A stretch of 7,867 bases of DNA, from assembly GCA_905479505.1 (NCBI GenBank), contig CAJQMS010000079.1, positions 1-7,867 of the forward strand. The letters run 5' to 3'. Every line of letters starts with the position of its first letter. Within the stretch, counting starts at the first letter, position 1. The DNA is from an uncultured Burkholderiales Genera incertae sedis bacterium. Lineage in GTDB: Bacteria; Pseudomonadota; Gammaproteobacteria; Burkholderiales; Eutrophovitaceae. A model generated the notes under the pieces. That model did not search any database. It was not told the DNA's origin and saw only the letters and a program-made list of their open reading frames with translations. The position numbers and the translations under genes were made by a program. This document shows positions 5,901 to 7,867 of the stretch, piece after piece.

Positions 5901-7076
5901 CTAGGCCCCGGTAAACGCCTGGATCCCAGTTTGAGCTCGGCCCAGAATTAATGCATGAACATCGTGGGTGCCCTCGTACGTATTCACCGCCTCCAAGTTC
6001 ATCATATGCCTGATTACTTGGTATTCATCAGAAATACCATTTCCGCCATGCATATCCCGAGAAGTACGAGCAATGTCTAGCGCCTTACCACAAGAATTGC
6101 GCTTAACTAAGGAAATCATTTCAGGCGTCCCCTTTTCAAGGTCTAAAAGTCTGCCAACTCTAAGCGTTGATTGAAGTCCTATACTGATTTCGGTTTGCAT
6201 GTCAGCAAGCTTTTTTTGCACTAGTTGATTAGCCGCCAAGGGTCGTCTAAATTGCGTTCGGTTCAATGTGTACTCGCGCGCCGCTACCCAACAGAATTCT
6301 GCAGCCCCGAGTGCTCCCCAAGATATTCCGTACCTGGCTTTATTCAAACAGCCAAATGGCCCCGATAGACCCTTCACATTAGGCAATAGATTCTCTTCGG
6401 GGACGAAAACGTCAGACATTACTATTTCGCCCGTGATAGACGCTCTCAGACTAAATTTACCGCTTATTTTTGGTGTCTCAAGACCTGGCATACCACGTTC
6501 TAAGATAAATCCTCTAATTATCTGTGATTCATCTTTAGCCCACACGACTAAAACGTCTGCGACGGGTGAATTAGTAATCCACATTTTTGCGCCGTTCAGT
6601 TTCCATCCGCCGGGTACCCTCACCGCTCGGGTAATCATACTTCCCGCGTCAGATCCATAATCAGGTTCAGTTAGCCCAAAGCAACCAATTTTTTTCCCTG
6701 AGGCTAAATCAGGTAGGTACTTCTGGCGTTGCTCCTCGCTTCCATAAGTAAAGATCGGATACATTACAAGGCTCGATTGAACGCTCATCATCGATCGGTA
6801 ACCAGAATCTATGTATTCAATTTCGCGTGCGATGAGTCCATATGAAACATGATTTACACCGGCACACCCATATCCTTCTATGGTTGAACCTAAAAATCCC
6901 ATCTCGCCCATCTCATCAAAAATTGAACGGTCAAAACTTTCGTTTCGATTAGCCTCAACGATTCTTGGCGCTAGTTGATTTTTACAGAACTCGCGAGCGC
7001 TATGAGCAATCAACCTTTCATCTGCTTCGAGTTGATCATTGAGTAAAAATGGATCTTTCCAATCGAATTCAGCCAT
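5901..7076 (-). CDS. gcdH: Glutaryl-CoA dehydrogenase
   Basis: This 391-residue FAD enzyme would oxidise and decarboxylate glutaryl-CoA to crotonyl-CoA, a step of lysine, tryptophan and some aromatic or dicarboxylate degradation. It resembles mitochondrial GCDH closely along its length. FGLTEPDYGSD (133-143) and WITNSP (166-171) belong to the flavin-binding middle domain, KFSLRAS (207-213) follows, and RNSCGKALDIAR (326-337) with MHGGNGISDEY (342-352) lies in the C-terminal domain. Glu368 in NTYEGTHD is the catalytic base. Glu87 and Arg94 in IEYIDSGYRS, which bind the substrate's distal carboxylate in known GCDH, are both present. This supports glutaryl-CoA over a simple fatty acyl-CoA. The start has GGAAAG 7 nt upstream (7084-7089). 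It lies 31 bp downstream of the hydratase-like gene on the same strand, so the two likely share a transcript. No LysR-type regulator, often found beside gcdH, is in view. Confidence 0.95.
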   Translation of the reverse strand: MAEFDWKDPFLLNDQLEADERLIAHSAREFCKNQLAPRIVEANRNESFDRSIFDEMGEMGFLGSTIEGYGCAGVNHVSYGLIAREIEYIDSGYRSMMSVQSSLVMYPIFTYGSEEQRQKYLPDLASGKKIGCFGLTEPDYGSDAGSMITRAVRVPGGWKLNGAKMWITNSPVADVLVVWAKDESQIIRGFILERGMPGLETPKISGKFSLRASITGEIVMSDVFVPEENLLPNVKGLSGPFGCLNKARYGISWGALGAAEFCWVAAREYTLNRTQFRRPLAANQLVQKKLADMQTEISIGLQSTLRVGRLLDLEKGTPEMISLVKRNSCGKALDIARTSRDMHGGNGISDEYQVIRHMMNLEAVNTYEGTHDVHALILGRAQTGIQAFTGA

Positions 7077-7107
7077 TAGCGTGCTTTCCAGTTAACTATG
7101 TGATGAT

Positions 7108-7867
7108 TTAGGTTAGTGTAACGTTAACTGCGCCTATTTGCCCGAAATCCAGATCGATAAAGTCGCCCGGTTTGATGCAAAATGGTAATACGCAAGTACC
7201 AGTCGTTATGATTTCTCCTACTTTTAATCCAATTTTTTCTTGACTTAATTCATTTGCAATCCACGTCAATGCTAGACGAGGATCACCTAAAACGTTTTTA
7301 CCAACGCCTTTTTCCTTAACGACGCCATTAACTGAGGCGTTCACTTGATGCTCCCGTAAATCAATACTTCTCCAATCGGCAGTCGTTTTTTCTCCTAGGA
7401 TAAACCAACTCGCACAGGCGTTGTCTGCTATGAGTTGGATCTCTCCTGCGGCTTCAAAATTAAGATATCGAGAATCTGGGATTTCAATCGCTGGGTGTAG
7501 TGTATCAACTGCGCTTAAGACTTCGTCTACTGTGTATGCCGACTTCTTTATCGGTAAGTCGTCGCCCAATTTAAAACAAAATTCGGCCTCGGCTACTCGC
7601 ATGATGTTTGGTCCTAGAGTCAAGTTAGCACCCGTAACTCTTGATCGATGATCAAGAAGACGTCCGGCCAGAGGGCCTGAAACACCAATGTGGTTTTGTC
7701 CATTTTCACTAGTCGCTGCGATCTTCCAACCTATTTGTTCAGACTGCGACATTTCAATCACACGTTTTTGAATCTCATAAGCAGAGTTTTTATTTTTTGG
7801 CTTACAGTCCTTCGGTAAGTCTGAAATAGTTTTGCCAGTATTCCAGCAGTCCCAAATAATTTGAGCT
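7108..7867 (-). CDS. 2-keto-4-pentenoate hydratase-like protein (fumarylacetoacetase superfamily), 5' end outside window
   Basis: The minus-strand frame stays open to the window edge, giving 252 residues; family members are about 260, so only a few N-terminal residues are missing. The GTG at 7761 and ATG at 7752 are internal, because the 35 residues before the GTG (including DLPKDCKPKNKSAYEIQKR) fit the normal N-terminal helices. Landmarks, numbered from the edge, are GWKIAATS (46-53), the metal-binding pair Glu93 and Glu95 in AEAEFCF, Glu128 in HPAIEIPDSR, and the C-terminal TTGTCVLPF segment. Relatives such as MhpD add water to 2-oxo-pent-4-enoates formed by meta-cleavage of aromatic rings, using a divalent metal; related hydratases and decarboxylases share the fold. 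The substrate is uncertain. The gene precedes gcdH in the same operon, which may join a ring-cleavage product to acyl-CoA metabolism, but this is inference. Confidence 0.88.
   Translation of the reverse strand, partial: AQIIWDCWNTGKTISDLPKDCKPKNKNSAYEIQKRVIEMSQSEQIGWKIAATSENGQNHIGVSGPLAGRLLDHRSRVTGANLTLGPNIMRVAEAEFCFKLGDDLPIKKSAYTVDEVLSAVDTLHPAIEIPDSRYLNFEAAGEIQLIADNACASWFILGEKTTADWRSIDLREHQVNASVNGVVKEKGVGKNVLGDPRLALTWIANELSQEKIGLKVGEIITTGTCVLPFCIKPGDFIDLDFGQIGAVNVTLT

Noticed and set aside
6268..6660. 130-codon plus-strand frame antisense to gcdH
   Set aside because: It is fully covered by the well-conserved gcdH coding sequence and shows no recognisable domain.
1..7867. Mobile element, CRISPR array or phage region
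   Set aside because: No transposase, integrase, regularly spaced repeats or terminal inverted repeats were seen; all genes are metabolic or maturation functions.

Overview
The window looks like a catabolic stretch of a Gram-negative chromosome, most likely a gammaproteobacterium and plausibly a marine heterotroph. Reasons: moderate GC by eye, strong Shine-Dalgarno sites, a Tat-exported molybdoenzyme, a Fur-box-like site, and several acyl-CoA, SDR and hydratase genes. The taxonomic guess is inference only. No rRNA, tRNA, CRISPR array, transposase or phage gene was seen.

Layout. (1) Positions 1-644 (+) hold the C-terminal half of an ACAD10/ACAD11-type acyl-CoA dehydrogenase, followed by an intrinsic terminator. 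(2) Positions 645-1209 are a 565-bp non-coding interval with several inverted repeats, a Fur-box-like sequence and a set of TGTAAC half-sites, leading into the next operon. (3) Positions 1210-3873 (+) encode a two-subunit molybdenum hydroxylase of the isoquinoline 1-oxidoreductase (IorAB) type: a [2Fe-2S] subunit and a Tat-signal-bearing molybdopterin subunit. A tandem hairpin and terminator end this operon. (4) Positions 4019-5032 (+) encode an XdhC/CoxI maturation factor, presumably for that enzyme, and positions 5088-5843 (+) an SDR dehydrogenase. (5) On the minus strand, a 2-keto-4-pentenoate hydratase-like gene (5' end cut by the window edge) is followed after 31 bp by a glutaryl-CoA dehydrogenase gene. 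This pair converges on the SDR gene with a hairpin between them.

How the genes fit together. IorA carries electrons from the molybdenum site of IorB, and XdhC would help insert the sulfurated cofactor before Tat export. No FAD subunit and no cytochrome is encoded here, so the electron acceptor is outside the window. The minus-strand pair suggests a ring-cleavage or dicarboxylate route that meets glutaryl-CoA metabolism, but the substrate cannot be read from sequence.

The genes themselves belong to known families. The least ordinary part is the leader upstream of iorA, where a strong Fur-box match and several dyads suggest layered control of an iron-sulfur/molybdenum enzyme. I see no convincing evidence of a wholly new biological system.
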